From NCBI RefSeq assembly GCF_028890115.1, contig NZ_JARCJD010000022.1, forward strand, positions 1-58,034: DNA of 58,034 bases, written 5' to 3'. Made by a program: the position numbers and the translations under genes. Shown in pieces: positions 36,443 to 45,201 of this stretch. Origin of the DNA: Phaeobacter sp. QD34_24 (GTDB lineage Bacteria > Pseudomonadota > Alphaproteobacteria > Rhodobacterales > Rhodobacteraceae). How positions within the stretch are numbered: position 1 is the first letter of the stretch; each line of letters begins with the position of its first letter. The notes under the pieces are model-generated. The model was not told the DNA's origin. It was given only the letters and a program-made list of their open reading frames with translations, and ran no database searches.

Positions 36443-37372
36443 TTAGCCCTGCGGTGCAAGCGGATCTGGGGCGATATTGCCACCACAGACCAGCACAGCC
36501 ACACGTTCGCCGGGGGCGGGCTGATAGGCGCCGGACATCAGGGCCGCCAGCGCGGTGGCGCCCGCCGGTTCGGTCAGGATGCGCCGCTCCCGCCAAAGCG
36601 CCGACTGCGCCGCAGTGATCGCCTCGTCCGATACGGTCACCGAGGTGACACCCTTTTCCCGCGCCAGATCAAAGCAGATCGAACCGATGCGCTTGGCGCC
36701 CAGCGCGTTCGCGGCAACGCCCGAGACCTCTACGTCCAGCGGAGCGCCCGCGTCCAGTGCCGCATGGAGCGCGCAGGAGGTTTCGGGCTCCACCGCGACG
36801 ATCTTCTTGCGGCCACCGAACCAGGCCAGGGCTCCGGCAATCAGCCCGCCGCCGCCCACCGCGATCACCACGGTATCGGCCTCAAGCCCCTGGTTTTCCC
36901 ATTCGGCAAAACATGTGCCCTGACCCGCGACCGTGCCGGGGGCATCATAGGCGTGGACTTGCATCGCGCCGGTTTCGGCTTCGTAGGATTGAGCCTGTTC
37001 CAGCGCATTGGCATAGGCGCCGGGCACCACCTGCAGGTCGGCGCCCGCATCGCGGATCAGGGAGATCTTGGCGGGACCAGCCATTTCCGGCACGTAGATC
37101 CGCGCCTTGTGGCCAAGCTGGCTGGCGGCATAGGCGACGGCCGCGCCATGGTTGCCGCCCGAGGCCGCCACAAGCCCCGCTTCGGGCACCTCACTGCTCA
37201 GCAGCGTGTTGAAGGCCCCGCGCGCCTTGAAACTGCCGGTGTGCTGCATGTGTTCCAGCTTCATTTCAATCGGATAGCCGAGACCAAAACCCGTCGTTGT
37301 CAGAACAGGAGTTCGCTGAACATACGAGCGAACCCGATCCGCCGCCCGCGCAATATCACCGTGCCAATTCAT
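36443..37372 (-). CDS. threonine/serine dehydratase-like PLP enzyme
   Basis: A 309-aa fold-type II PLP enzyme. The cofactor lysine is in HTGSFKARGAFN (about residue 49), the asparagine loop is SGGNHGAAVA, and the glycine-rich phosphate-binding loop is VGGGGLIAG (about 173-181). There is no C-terminal ACT domain, so it resembles catabolic threonine/serine dehydratases or serine racemases rather than the biosynthetic IlvA. It would deaminate threonine or serine to the 2-oxo acid. A related hydroxy-amino acid cannot be excluded. It is followed by its likely regulator. Confidence 0.8.
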   Translation of the reverse strand: MNWHGDIARAADRVRSYVQRTPVLTTTGFGLGYPIEMKLEHMQHTGSFKARGAFNTLLSSEVPEAGLVAASGGNHGAAVAYAASQLGHKARIYVPEMAGPAKISLIRDAGADLQVVPGAYANALEQAQSYEAETGAMQVHAYDAPGTVAGQGTCFAEWENQGLEADTVVIAVGGGGLIAGALAWFGGRKKIVAVEPETSCALHAALDAGAPLDVEVSGVAANALGAKRIGSICFDLAREKGVTSVTVSDEAITAAQSALWRERRILTEPAGATALAALMSGAYQPAPGERVAVLVCGGNIAPDPLAPQG

Positions 37373-37500
37373 GTTTCGAAGCCTTCTTCTTTGAAAGGGG
37401 GCCGACTTGGCCAGAAGGAGTGTTAGCGCAGATCATGCGGGGAAAACAACATCCCATGCCGTCAAGATAGCGCGGCGCGGGGCATGTTCGGGCAGGTCGA

Positions 37501-37524
37501 TGTGAACACAACCCATGGTATAAT
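37501..37524 (+). promoter_or_regulatory. probable promoter of the first RTX gene
   Basis: A perfect -10 hexamer TATAAT lies at 37519-37524. No TTGACA-like -35 is at the right distance. Instead a palindrome TGTG-AA-CACA occupies 37501-37510. AACCT-N10-AGGTT follows in the leader. The gene's GGAGG site and ATG are at about 37580 and 37593. Confidence 0.45.
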
Positions 37525-37592
37525 ATTGCTTAACCTCCCTATGCGAAGGTTGCTGCGTTGGCGACAATTTGATTCGATTTGGAGGAAATGAC

Positions 37593-38615
37593 ATGCCCAA
37601 TGCAGTTCTAAGGTTGCGAGATAATACCGGATTTCCGCTGATGGAAAATCCGTTCTACTTGATGAGCCGCAACAGGCTGTCCATTTCCGAGCAGGATTGG
37701 CAGGAGGGTCTGCCCACTGGGCGATCCGGCAACCGCGTTTCCATCGAAACGACGGTTTTCGTGCCCTCCGAAACGCTGAATGAACCCGATGTGGAGACGC
37801 CGGTGAGGTTGGAGTTCATCGGCCGGTTCTCCTCTGCGGGCGGCGGTTGGTCCGGTGGTATCAAGAAGCTGCAGTTCTATTTCGATGATGTGCAGGTGGG
37901 CACCCTCCGTTTGGGCAGGCATCTGGATATTTCCGAAATCGTGAATGTCACCGACCCTCACAGCATATGGCAGGCCCTGAGCCTGGATGGTTTCAAGGGC
38001 GCGCTCACGGCGGAGGATGATTACTTTTCCGCGTCGGAGGGGGCAGATCGCCTGCGGGGCGGTGCAGGGGGAGATACGATCCTGGCCAACGGCGGGGATG
38101 ACCGTGTGCTTGGCAACAATGGCAGCGATTACCTCTACGGCGGCCGTGGCAACGACCGTTTGGTGGGGGGCAGCGGCAATGACACCCTGGACGGCGGAGA
38201 TGGTGACGATGTCCTGATCGGCGGCAGCGGTGACGACCATTTTCGGGAGGAACAGTCTGCGGGTCAGGATACCTGGACAGGCGGCGCTGGAGCCGACCGG
38301 TTTGAAATCAGCCGTGCCGGAGGTGTGGGTGCGGCCGCCACGGTGACCGATTTTTCCCGCGAAGAAGGCGACCAGATTGATCTGTCCGGCGATGACGCGT
38401 TCAGAGAAAGATCCTTTGACGAATTTATCTTTATCGGCACCAGGGCGTTCACGGAAACGGAAGATCGCTATGAAATCCGCATGGAAAACGGTGTGGTCGA
38501 AGTCGACAGCGATTGGGATGGCGAGGCCGATCAATCCATTGTCCTGACCGGCCACGACAGTTTCTCGGGCGTGCTCGACTGGTTGATCCTGCCCGAAGGC
38601 TTTGAGTTCGGCTAA
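37593..38615 (+). CDS. RTX-type calcium-binding protein (tandem paralogue 1)
   Basis: A 340-aa protein. Residues 1-145 form a domain I do not recognise, with conserved NTGFPLMENPFYLM, GGWSGGIKKLQFYFDD and IWQALSLDGF. Nonapeptide RTX repeats (GGxGxDxLx) run from about 156 to 218, for example GGRGNDRLVGGSGNDTLDGG. A C-terminal region (about 225-340) includes DSDWDGEAD, an EF-hand-like DxDxDGxxD calcium loop. No Sec signal is present; RTX proteins usually leave by type I secretion using C-terminal information. No type I exporter is encoded here. ATG 37593 follows GGAGG. Likely extracellular; role unknown. Confidence 0.82.
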   Translation: MPNAVLRLRDNTGFPLMENPFYLMSRNRLSISEQDWQEGLPTGRSGNRVSIETTVFVPSETLNEPDVETPVRLEFIGRFSSAGGGWSGGIKKLQFYFDDVQVGTLRLGRHLDISEIVNVTDPHSIWQALSLDGFKGALTAEDDYFSASEGADRLRGGAGGDTILANGGDDRVLGNNGSDYLYGGRGNDRLVGGSGNDTLDGGDGDDVLIGGSGDDHFREEQSAGQDTWTGGAGADRFEISRAGGVGAAATVTDFSREEGDQIDLSGDDAFRERSFDEFIFIGTRAFTETEDRYEIRMENGVVEVDSDWDGEADQSIVLTGHDSFSGVLDWLILPEGFEFG

Positions 38616-38794
38616 CGGGGCGCCCAAGTTTCCTGGACATCATGATTATGCCCCGAGCCGTGGCCGCCCTGGCTGGGTGCTGTGCTTCGGTGCGGCAGGC
38701 CTTCGTGCTGCGCAGGAGACCGAGATCCTTGCCTTGCCCCTACGTCATGCTAGGCTGAAGCTGGTGTATTAATCAGTTTGCATTGGGGGCAGCC

Positions 38795-39817
38795 ATGGCG
38801 CGTAGTATTTTAAATCTCTTGTCGAACACAGGGGCACCTTTTCGCGAGAATCCTTTTCATTTGATGGGGCGCGATGCGATCCCGATCACGGGCGAGGATT
38901 GGAATGCGGCTGCGCCATCGGGGAACTCCGGCTCCGCGTTTCGACTGCAAACCACCTATGTCGAACCCTCCACCATTGCCGGAGAGCCGGATTTCGAGAT
39001 GGATGTCACTTTGCGCTTTGTTGGCGCGTTCTCGAAAAATGACGGAGACTGGTCCGGCCCCATTCGCAAGCTACAGGTCTTCGTCGATGGTGAAAAAGTC
39101 GGCACCATCAGCCTGCGGGGCAATCTGGCAATCGAGGATGTGTTCGGGGAAACCGATTCTGGCACGATCTGGGATGCCCTCAGCCTTGACGGGTTCAGCG
39201 GACGCCTGACCGGAGGATATGATTACTTCTCGGCCTCCAATGGACGGGATGTCTTGAATGCCGGTGGTGGCAACGATGTGATCTTTGGCTTCGAAGGCAA
39301 CGACCGGATCCTGGGCAAGGGTGGCAATGACATGTTGCACGGCCAAAAGGGAGATGATCGCCTGGTCGGCGGGGCTGGCAATGACACCCTGGATGGCGGG
39401 GAACATGACGATGTTCTCTTGGGGGGCGGGGGACAGGATCTGTTCCGTGCAGAGAATGGCTTTGGCCAGGATACCTGGACCGGCGGGCGTGGTGCGGATC
39501 GGTTCGAAATCGGTTTCTTCCGAGAGGGTGACCTTGGCGCCACGGTGACGGATTTCAACAGGCGCCAGGGCGATCAGGTTGATCTTTCGCAGGATGAGAT
39601 CTTCTTTTTCCAGGACTTCGATGAAATCGTCTACATCGGCAGCGACGCCTTCACGGGCACAGAAGGCCGCTATGAAATCCGAATGGAAGACGGCCTTGTC
39701 GAGGTGGACAGCAACGGCGACGGGGAAATGGATCAATCCATCCTGCTGGAGGGTCAGGGGAGTTTCACTGGCAATACCAACTGGCTCCTGCTGCCGGATG
39801 GCTTTGATTTCGGGTAG
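38795..39817 (+). CDS. RTX-type calcium-binding protein (tandem paralogue 2)
   Basis: A 340-aa protein that aligns without length change to the preceding gene. It has NTGAPFRENPFHLM at the start, DGDWSGPIRKLQVFVDG, IWDALSLDGFSG, RTX repeats at about 156-216 (GGGGNDVIFGFEGNDRIL onward), and the C-terminal calcium-loop-like DSNGDGEMD. It ends in FDFG where the first ends in FEFG. The gene has its own leader of 179 nt, so it may be separately expressed. ATG 38795 follows GGGGGCA. It is clearly a tandem duplicate of the 37593 gene, well diverged. No signal peptide is present. Confidence 0.82.
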   Translation: MARSILNLLSNTGAPFRENPFHLMGRDAIPITGEDWNAAAPSGNSGSAFRLQTTYVEPSTIAGEPDFEMDVTLRFVGAFSKNDGDWSGPIRKLQVFVDGEKVGTISLRGNLAIEDVFGETDSGTIWDALSLDGFSGRLTGGYDYFSASNGRDVLNAGGGNDVIFGFEGNDRILGKGGNDMLHGQKGDDRLVGGAGNDTLDGGEHDDVLLGGGGQDLFRAENGFGQDTWTGGRGADRFEIGFFREGDLGATVTDFNRRQGDQVDLSQDEIFFFQDFDEIVYIGSDAFTGTEGRYEIRMEDGLVEVDSNGDGEMDQSILLEGQGSFTGNTNWLLLPDGFDFG

Positions 39818-39931
39818 CTGGTCCCGGTCGTGTAAGACGATATTGCAATGGGCGGGTAGCAAGGGCTGGCCCAGCCCCCGTTGTATCGCTACACCTGCTG
39901 TTCGACCCTTCTGACAGACAGGTATTTCACC

Positions 39932-40780
39932 ATGAGTGATGATCGCAAAAGCCCGTTTCCCGATGCCCAGTCCGACCGCAGCCGTGCCGAGCATATTCCG
40001 CAGACGCCGCAGACGCGGTCGCCGTCCTACAAGCTGGCCTTTGCCGACAACGAGTTCATGCTGCGTGACGAGCTGCGCCCGGTGCGGTTGCAGCTGGAAC
40101 TGCTGAAACCGCAGCTGTTGCTAGATGAAAAGGGGATCGAAAGCACCATCGTCATGTTCGGCGGTGCCCGTATTCCCAGCCCCGAGAACAAGCATCAGGC
40201 GCGGACCCAGACCCTGGCGGATCTGTCGCATTTCTATGACGAGGCGCGGGAATTTGCCCGGCTGATGACGCAGAAATCGCTGGAGTCGTCCTGCCAACAC
40301 AATGTCGTCGTCACCGGCGGCGGTCCCGGCGTGATGGAGGCGGGCAACCTGGGCGCCGTTGACGCGGGTGGGCATTCCATCGGTCTGGGCATCGTGCTGC
40401 CGCATGAGCAGGCGCCCAACAGCTATGTGACCCCCGATCTCAGCTTCAACTTCCACTATTTCGCGGTGCGCAAGATGCATTTCCTGATGCGCGCGCGCGC
40501 GATCACCGTCTTCCCCGGTGGGTTTGGCACATTGGATGAGCTGTTCGAAAGCCTCACCCTGATCCAGACGGGTCGGATGGAGCGGGTGCCCTTCATCCTG
40601 TTCGGTCGCGCCTTCTGGGAAAAGATCATCAACTGGGAGGCCCTGGCCGATGCCGGGACCATCTCCGATCAGGATCTCGACCTGTTCCGTTTCGTGGAGA
40701 CCGCGCAGGAGGCGGTGGAGATCATCGAAAACTGGGAGCCAGCCCCCGCCCGCGAGACCCTACCGGACCGGGATATTTAA
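39932..40780 (+). CDS. LOG-family (TIGR00730) protein, probable nucleotide N-glycosidase
   Basis: A 282-aa Rossmann-fold protein. The signature loops are GGGPGVMEAGNLGA and PGGFGTLDELFES, matching the PGGxGTxxE motif of LOG/cytokinin-activating phosphoribohydrolases and PpnN-like nucleosidases. It has about 80 additional N-terminal residues compared with short LOG proteins, a form common in alphaproteobacteria. It would hydrolyse a nucleotide 5'-monophosphate to base and ribose 5-phosphate. ATG 39932 was chosen as the upstream TTG gives unrelated residues. Its stop overlaps that of the small convergent gene. Confidence 0.85.
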   Translation: MSDDRKSPFPDAQSDRSRAEHIPQTPQTRSPSYKLAFADNEFMLRDELRPVRLQLELLKPQLLLDEKGIESTIVMFGGARIPSPENKHQARTQTLADLSHFYDEAREFARLMTQKSLESSCQHNVVVTGGGPGVMEAGNLGAVDAGGHSIGLGIVLPHEQAPNSYVTPDLSFNFHYFAVRKMHFLMRARAITVFPGGFGTLDELFESLTLIQTGRMERVPFILFGRAFWEKIINWEALADAGTISDQDLDLFRFVETAQEAVEIIENWEPAPARETLPDRDI

Positions 40781-40995
40781 AAAAACTCAGGCGGCAGAAC
40801 GCCCACGGGCACATTCTTGGGCAGACGGGTCAGCACCTGTTCGCCCTCGACCGTCTTGATGGCGTAGCCATAGCCACGCAGGCGGAATTGCCATTCGCGG
40901 GCGCTCAGCGCCTTTTCACGCTCGTCGCGGATCAGGGTCAGAACGCCCGGTTCGATCTCGTTGTGGTTGGCGGCGTGGTCGATGTCCTGTTGCAT
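40777..40995 (-). CDS. small conserved-looking hypothetical protein, 72 aa
   Basis: A 72-aa protein with an AAGGGA ribosome-binding site before ATG 40995. It contains EREKALSAREWQFRLRGYGYAIKT and LTRLPKNVPVGVLPP and lacks signal or membrane segments. The well-placed ribosome-binding site and normal codon use support a real gene. The family is not known to me. Its last bases overlap the end of the convergent LOG gene. Confidence 0.65.
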   Translation of the reverse strand: MQQDIDHAANHNEIEPGVLTLIRDEREKALSAREWQFRLRGYGYAIKTVEGEQVLTRLPKNVPVGVLPPEFF

Positions 40996-41147
40996 ATCGA
41001 TTCCCTTCTAAAATCCGATTGTTCTCGGAATAGAAACTGTTCCGGGCAAATGGCGAAATTGCACCGGAACAAGGGAAAGAATGGGGCGGCAAGGCTGGAT
41101 TGTGTCGGAATTCGGCCCGAGCCGAAGACCCGAGCCGAACAAAACCC

Positions 41148-42332
41148 TCAGGACGACAGCCCGGTTTCGGCCTCGATCTGCTTGCGGCTCTTGCGGGCGC
41201 GTTCGGTGGCGGATTTCAGCTGACCACAGGCCGCCAGGATATCCTCGCCGCGCGGGGTGCGGATCGGTGACGCATAGCCCGCCTGGTAGATGATATTGGC
41301 AAAGGCGTGAATGCGGTTGTTGGACGAGCGTTTGTAGGGCGCGCCGGGCCATTCGTTGAAGGGGATCAGGTTCACCTTGGCCGGGATGCCCTTGATCAAC
41401 TCGACCAGACGATGCGCGTCTTCGTCGCTGTCATTCACGTCCTTCAGCATCACGTATTCAAAGGTGATGCGTTCGGAGTTGGTCAGGCGCGGATAGTCGC
41501 GCAGCGCATTGAGCAGCGCCTCGATGTTCCAGCGCTTGTTGATCGGCACCAGTTTGTTGCGCACCTCGTCGGTGGTGGCGTGGAAGGAGACCGCCAGCAG
41601 GCAGCCGATTTCCTCGGCGGTGCGGGCGATTTCCGGCACCACGCCCGACGTGGACAGGGTGATCCGGCGGCGCGACAGGGAAATCCCCTCGGGGTCCATG
41701 GCGATCTTCATCGCATCGCGCACGTTGTCGAAATTATACAGCGGCTCGCCCATGCCCATCAGCACGATATTGGACAGAAGGCGGGTTTCGTCTTTCGGCT
41801 CCCCCGGGACCGGCCATTCCTCCAGATCGTCGCGTGCCATCATCACCTGGCCGACGATTTCGGCGGCGGTCAGGTTGCGGACCAGCTTCTGGGTGCCGGT
41901 GTGGCAGAAGGAGCAGGTCAGCGTGCAGCCCACCTGGCTGGAGATACAGAGCGTGCCGCGCCCCTCTTCGGGGATATAGACCACCTCGACCTCATGCCCG
42001 CCCGCGATGCGCACCAGGTACTTGCGGGTGCCATCCGAGGAGACCTGCTTGCTGACCACCTCGGGGATGGCGATCTCGAAATGCTCGGCCAGTTGCGCGC
42101 GATAGGCCTTGGCGAGGTTGGTCATCTCGTCAAAGTCGCGCTTGCCCCATTGGTAGATCCACTGCCAGATCTGACCGACCCGCATCTTGGCCTGCTTTTC
42201 CGGTGTGCCATGTTCGATCAGCACCGCGCGCATCTGGTCGCGGGTGAGACCCACAAGATTGATCTTGCCGCCCTCGGGCAGTTTGCGGGGCAGGGTCAGG
42301 ACGTCTTGGGTGATCGGCGCATTGGCGGTCAT
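41148..42332 (-). CDS. rlmN: 23S rRNA (adenine-2503-C2)-methyltransferase / tRNA m2A37 methyltransferase
   Basis: A 394-aa radical SAM enzyme. The iron-sulphur cluster motif Cx3Cx2C is CTLTCSFC (Cys136, Cys140, Cys143). SAM-binding [13 protein letters not shown] follows, and the methyl-carrying cysteine region is near the C-terminus (DILAACGQL). The N-terminal helical bundle and [10 protein letters not shown] block match RlmN. It methylates A2503 of 23S rRNA and A37 of some tRNAs. Confidence 0.96.
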   Translation of the reverse strand: MTANAPITQDVLTLPRKLPEGGKINLVGLTRDQMRAVLIEHGTPEKQAKMRVGQIWQWIYQWGKRDFDEMTNLAKAYRAQLAEHFEIAIPEVVSKQVSSDGTRKYLVRIAGGHEVEVVYIPEEGRGTLCISSQVGCTLTCSFCHTGTQKLVRNLTAAEIVGQVMMARDDLEEWPVPGEPKDETRLLSNIVLMGMGEPLYNFDNVRDAMKIAMDPEGISLSRRRITLSTSGVVPEIARTAEEIGCLLAVSFHATTDEVRNKLVPINKRWNIEALLNALRDYPRLTNSERITFEYVMLKDVNDSDEDAHRLVELIKGIPAKVNLIPFNEWPGAPYKRSSNNRIHAFANIIYQAGYASPIRTPRGEDILAACGQLKSATERARKSRKQIEAETGLSS

Positions 42333-42445
42333 GGCGGGCGACTCACGGTTTAGGGGCAGGATGCGGCTCTATATAGGAGTTTGCCCGAAGATCAAAAGAT
42401 TTCCTGCCCGCTCAGATCTGAAGCGGTCAGTCCGGGTCGCGCATC

Positions 42446-42474
42446 AAAAACCCCGACACCAGATGGAGCCGGGG
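42446..42474 (-). terminator. terminator of the IalB-like gene
   Basis: On the minus strand an imperfect stem CCCCGGC...GTCGGGG is followed by TTTTTG. It lies just after the IalB-like stop and before rlmN. Confidence 0.65.
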
Positions 42475-42504
42475 CGATCTGCACGACGTTGGCAGCTTTG
42501 CACG

Positions 42505-43041
42505 TTACTGGGCGCAGCGTTTCTCTGCGTCCTCGAAGGCGGCGGTGAAGCCCAGCAGCGAGAAACTGTCCTTGGTCTGGGTGCCGCGGGCCGAACGGGC
42601 GGTCAGAACCGCATCTGCGCCGCGTTTCATCGCGGTGATGATCTTGGCGTCATCCGCAGGAGTGGCGGGCCAGGCCCATTCGCCCTCGGTGAAAAGTTCG
42701 AATTCGGCGTCGCCAATGACCATGTTCACGGTCGATCCCGGCGCAAACGGATAGCCGCCGGTAAAGCTGACCTGCCCCTTGTCGCTGTCATCGGGGCGGA
42801 ACAGCACGAAAAGCTGGATGTCGCTGCGGCGCACGGCCACGACACGGCCGTCACGGGTATTCACGGTTTCCTTGGGCGCGGACACGCCCCAGCATTCCTT
42901 GGGGTTGTCGGCCTGAAAGACGCTCCAATCCACATTGGCGCCAACCCGGTTGTCTGTTGTTGCTTGCTGTGCCTGCGCGCTGGTGCTGGCCATTGCCGCC
43001 ATACACAGGCCCGCAGCCAAGCGGACGAGTTTCGATGCCAT
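42505..43041 (-). CDS. invasion-associated locus B (IalB) family periplasmic protein
   Basis: A 178-aa exported protein. A signal peptide (MASKLVRLAAGLCMAAMASTSAQA) precedes an IalB-type domain with DWSVFQADNPKECWGVS, a VSFTGGYPF block, and a C-terminal FEDAEKRCA; the two cysteines could form a disulphide. IalB proteins are periplasmic or envelope proteins of unclear function, common in Rhodobacterales. ATG 43041 gives the best signal peptide; ATG 43065 is an alternative. It diverges from the asparaginase-type gene. Confidence 0.75.
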   Translation of the reverse strand: MASKLVRLAAGLCMAAMASTSAQAQQATTDNRVGANVDWSVFQADNPKECWGVSAPKETVNTRDGRVVAVRRSDIQLFVLFRPDDSDKGQVSFTGGYPFAPGSTVNMVIGDAEFELFTEGEWAWPATPADDAKIITAMKRGADAVLTARSARGTQTKDSFSLLGFTAAFEDAEKRCAQ

Positions 43042-43224
43042 TTGTCCCGACTCCAAGACTGTCATAACCTCAATTTCAAGTGGCAGCTTTGGGGGTTTGG
43101 CAGCGTTGAACCGCCGTCTTTGCCCGCATTGCCTCGCTTGCCATACAGAAGCACAGTAACGTAACAATCACCACGAGCGAAAGTGCGTTTTGGCAGGATT
43201 TCGCCAAGAAACGAGGCTGATATC

Positions 43225-44223
43225 ATGACGAAACCGGTTCCCATGGCTGAAGTGTGGCGCGGATCTTTGCTGGAAAGCTTGCATCTGGGGCATGGCGTGG
43301 TCTGCGACGCAAAGGGTCAGATTGTGCGCAGCTGGGGCGATCCGGATGCGGTGATCTACCCGCGCAGCTCTGCCAAGATGATCCAGGCGCTGCCGCTGAT
43401 GACATCCGGCGCTGCGGCCAAATACGGGCTGAGCTCGCAGCAGCTAGCGCTGGCCTGTGCCTCCCACAATGGCGCGCATATCCATACAGATCGGGTCAAC
43501 GCCTGGCTGGGGCAGTTGGGTCTTGCGGACGGCGATTTCCGCTGTGGCCCGCAGGAGCCCGCCGACATCCCGGCGCGCAACGAATTGATCAAGACGGATC
43601 AGTCCCCCTGTCAGGTGCACAACAACTGCTCGGGCAAACATGCGGGGTTCCTGACGCTTAGCCAGCATCTGGGGGCAGGACCTGAATATGTCGAGATCGA
43701 CCACCCGGTGCAGCAGGCCTGTCTTGCGGCCTTTGAAGAGGTGACGGGGATGGACAGCCCCACCTATGGGGTCGACGGCTGCTCGGCGCCGAATTTTGCG
43801 ACCTCGGTGCACGGGCTGGCGCGGGCGATGGGCTGGTTTGCATCGGCGCATACGCGTTCGGACCGGGCGTCGGACGGCGCGGCGCAGCTGGTCGCGGCCA
43901 TGGCCAAGCACCCAGAGCTGGTCGCCGGTGAAACACGCGCCTGCACCAACCTGATGCGCGCCATGGGCGGGCGCGTGGCGATCAAGACGGGCGCCGAAGC
44001 CGTGTTCGTGGCGATCCTGCCGGAACAGCAGCTGGGCGTGGCGCTGAAGATCGTCGATGGGGCAACCCGGGCCAGTGAATGCGCGATTGCGACTATTCTG
44101 GTCGGGCTGGGCGTGCTGGAGGCCGATCACCCCGAGACCCGCAAATACATGAACGCACCGCTGCTCAATCGGCGCAATGTTGACTGCGGCGCGATCCGTC
44201 CGGCCTCCGAGTTGATCTTCTGA
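43225..44223 (+). CDS. asparaginase II family protein (PF06089-like)
   Basis: A 332-aa protein of the asparaginase II type known from rhizobia. It is unrelated in sequence to bacterial type I/II L-asparaginases. Conserved stretches include PRSSAKMIQALPL with the Ser-x-x-Lys pattern, ACASHNGAHIHTDRV, HNNCSGKHAGFL and GVDGCSAPNFA. It probably hydrolyses asparagine to aspartate and ammonia in the cytoplasm. ATG 43225 follows GAGG. No signal peptide is present. Confidence 0.85.
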   Translation: MTKPVPMAEVWRGSLLESLHLGHGVVCDAKGQIVRSWGDPDAVIYPRSSAKMIQALPLMTSGAAAKYGLSSQQLALACASHNGAHIHTDRVNAWLGQLGLADGDFRCGPQEPADIPARNELIKTDQSPCQVHNNCSGKHAGFLTLSQHLGAGPEYVEIDHPVQQACLAAFEEVTGMDSPTYGVDGCSAPNFATSVHGLARAMGWFASAHTRSDRASDGAAQLVAAMAKHPELVAGETRACTNLMRAMGGRVAIKTGAEAVFVAILPEQQLGVALKIVDGATRASECAIATILVGLGVLEADHPETRKYMNAPLLNRRNVDCGAIRPASELIF

Positions 44224-44254
44224 GCGACAGGGTGTGAGAACAGGGTTTGAGGTC

Positions 44255-44397
44255 GGGCGCTCCCGCCCGTCGGCGGTCTTTTGAAAAAGACCCCCTCCCG
44301 TTGGGCGTGGCGCCGCGCGCTGCGCGGCGCTGGGCCCAAGGCTGCCAAGGGGTGACGGCCCCCGGGCCGACGCACCTGCAGGCGCGGGAGTACGCCC
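44255..44397. repeat. multi-branched palindromic intergenic element A
   Basis: The 143-nt region folds as a nested structure. GGGCG plus CTCCCGC (44255-44266) pairs with GCGGGAG and CGCCC (44384-44397, two-base bulge). CGTCGG (44268-44273) pairs with CCGACG (44367-44372). Inside are GGTCTTTT-GA-AAAAGACC (44275-44292) and GCGCCGCGC-GCT-GCGCGGCGC (44310-44330). It sits between the convergent asparaginase and TauE-like genes. It shares architecture and the words CTCCCGC and GGGCCCAAGG with the element at 57261. Confidence 0.7.
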
Positions 44398-44419
44398 GTC
44401 TGGATCGAAAGGTCTGGGC

Positions 44420-45196
44420 CTATAGCATGTCGAGGATCAGTTTCGCGGCCAGCGCCACGGAGGTCAGAACAAGAAGCGGCTTGATCAGCCGCGCGCCGAC
44501 CTTCAGGGCCATGAGGGCGCCCAGCCTGGCCCCCGCGATCTGGGCAACGCCCATTGCAAGCCCCGTGATCCACCAGGGTGTGGCGACAAAGGCAAAGGCC
44601 GCCAGGGCGCCCGCGTTTGATGCCAGGTTCAACAGCTTCGTATGGGCGGTCGCTTTCAGGATCCCGTATCCGGCCAGCGATACGAAGGCCAGCATGTAAA
44701 AACTCCCCGCCCCTGGTCCCAATAGCCCGTCATAGGCGGCGCAGAGCGGCACCATGGTGCCTGCAAACAGCGCAGGCGACAGGCGGCGGGCGCGGTCCAG
44801 ATCGCCGAGCCCCTTCTTGGTTGCAAAGAAGATGGCAATCCCGATCAGCAGAACGGGCAGGATCACCCGGATCCATTCCACCGGTAGCACCGAGACCAGC
44901 AGCGCCCCCAGGATCGAGGCGGCAAAGGCGATCAGGGCCGAGCCCCACTGGCTGCGCAGATCCACATGGCCCCCACGGGCATAGGACAGGGCCGCCGTGG
45001 CGGCGCCGAACAACCCTTGGATCTTGTTGGTTGCAAGCGCGGTCACCGGGTTGGCCCCGGCGATCAGCAGCACTGGCACGGTGATCAAGCCACCGCCGCC
45101 TGCAATCGCATCGATGAAGCCGGCGACAAAGCCCGCCGCCATTAGCAGCAGCAGGATGTCCGGGGTGACCTCCACCCCAAGCAGGAATTCCGGCAC
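44420..45196 (-). CDS. TauE/SafE family membrane transporter
   Basis: A protein of about 258 aa with some seven or eight hydrophobic helices. The TauE/SafE signature GFIDAIAGGGGLITVPVLL lies near the N-terminus, with the second half-repeat motif (AYDGLLGPGAGSF) in the middle. NKIQGLFGAATAAL between them is typical. Family members export sulphite, sulphoacetate or other small organic anions. GTG 45196 is chosen because it lies six nt after the serB stop with an AAGG site. Co-transcription with serB is probable; a functional link is not evident. Confidence 0.82.
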   Translation of the reverse strand: MPEFLLGVEVTPDILLLLMAAGFVAGFIDAIAGGGGLITVPVLLIAGANPVTALATNKIQGLFGAATAALSYARGGHVDLRSQWGSALIAFAASILGALLVSVLPVEWIRVILPVLLIGIAIFFATKKGLGDLDRARRLSPALFAGTMVPLCAAYDGLLGPGAGSFYMLAFVSLAGYGILKATAHTKLLNLASNAGALAAFAFVATPWWITGLAMGVAQIAGARLGALMALKVGARLIKPLLVLTSVALAAKLILDML

Positions 45197-45201
45197 TTTG
45201 A

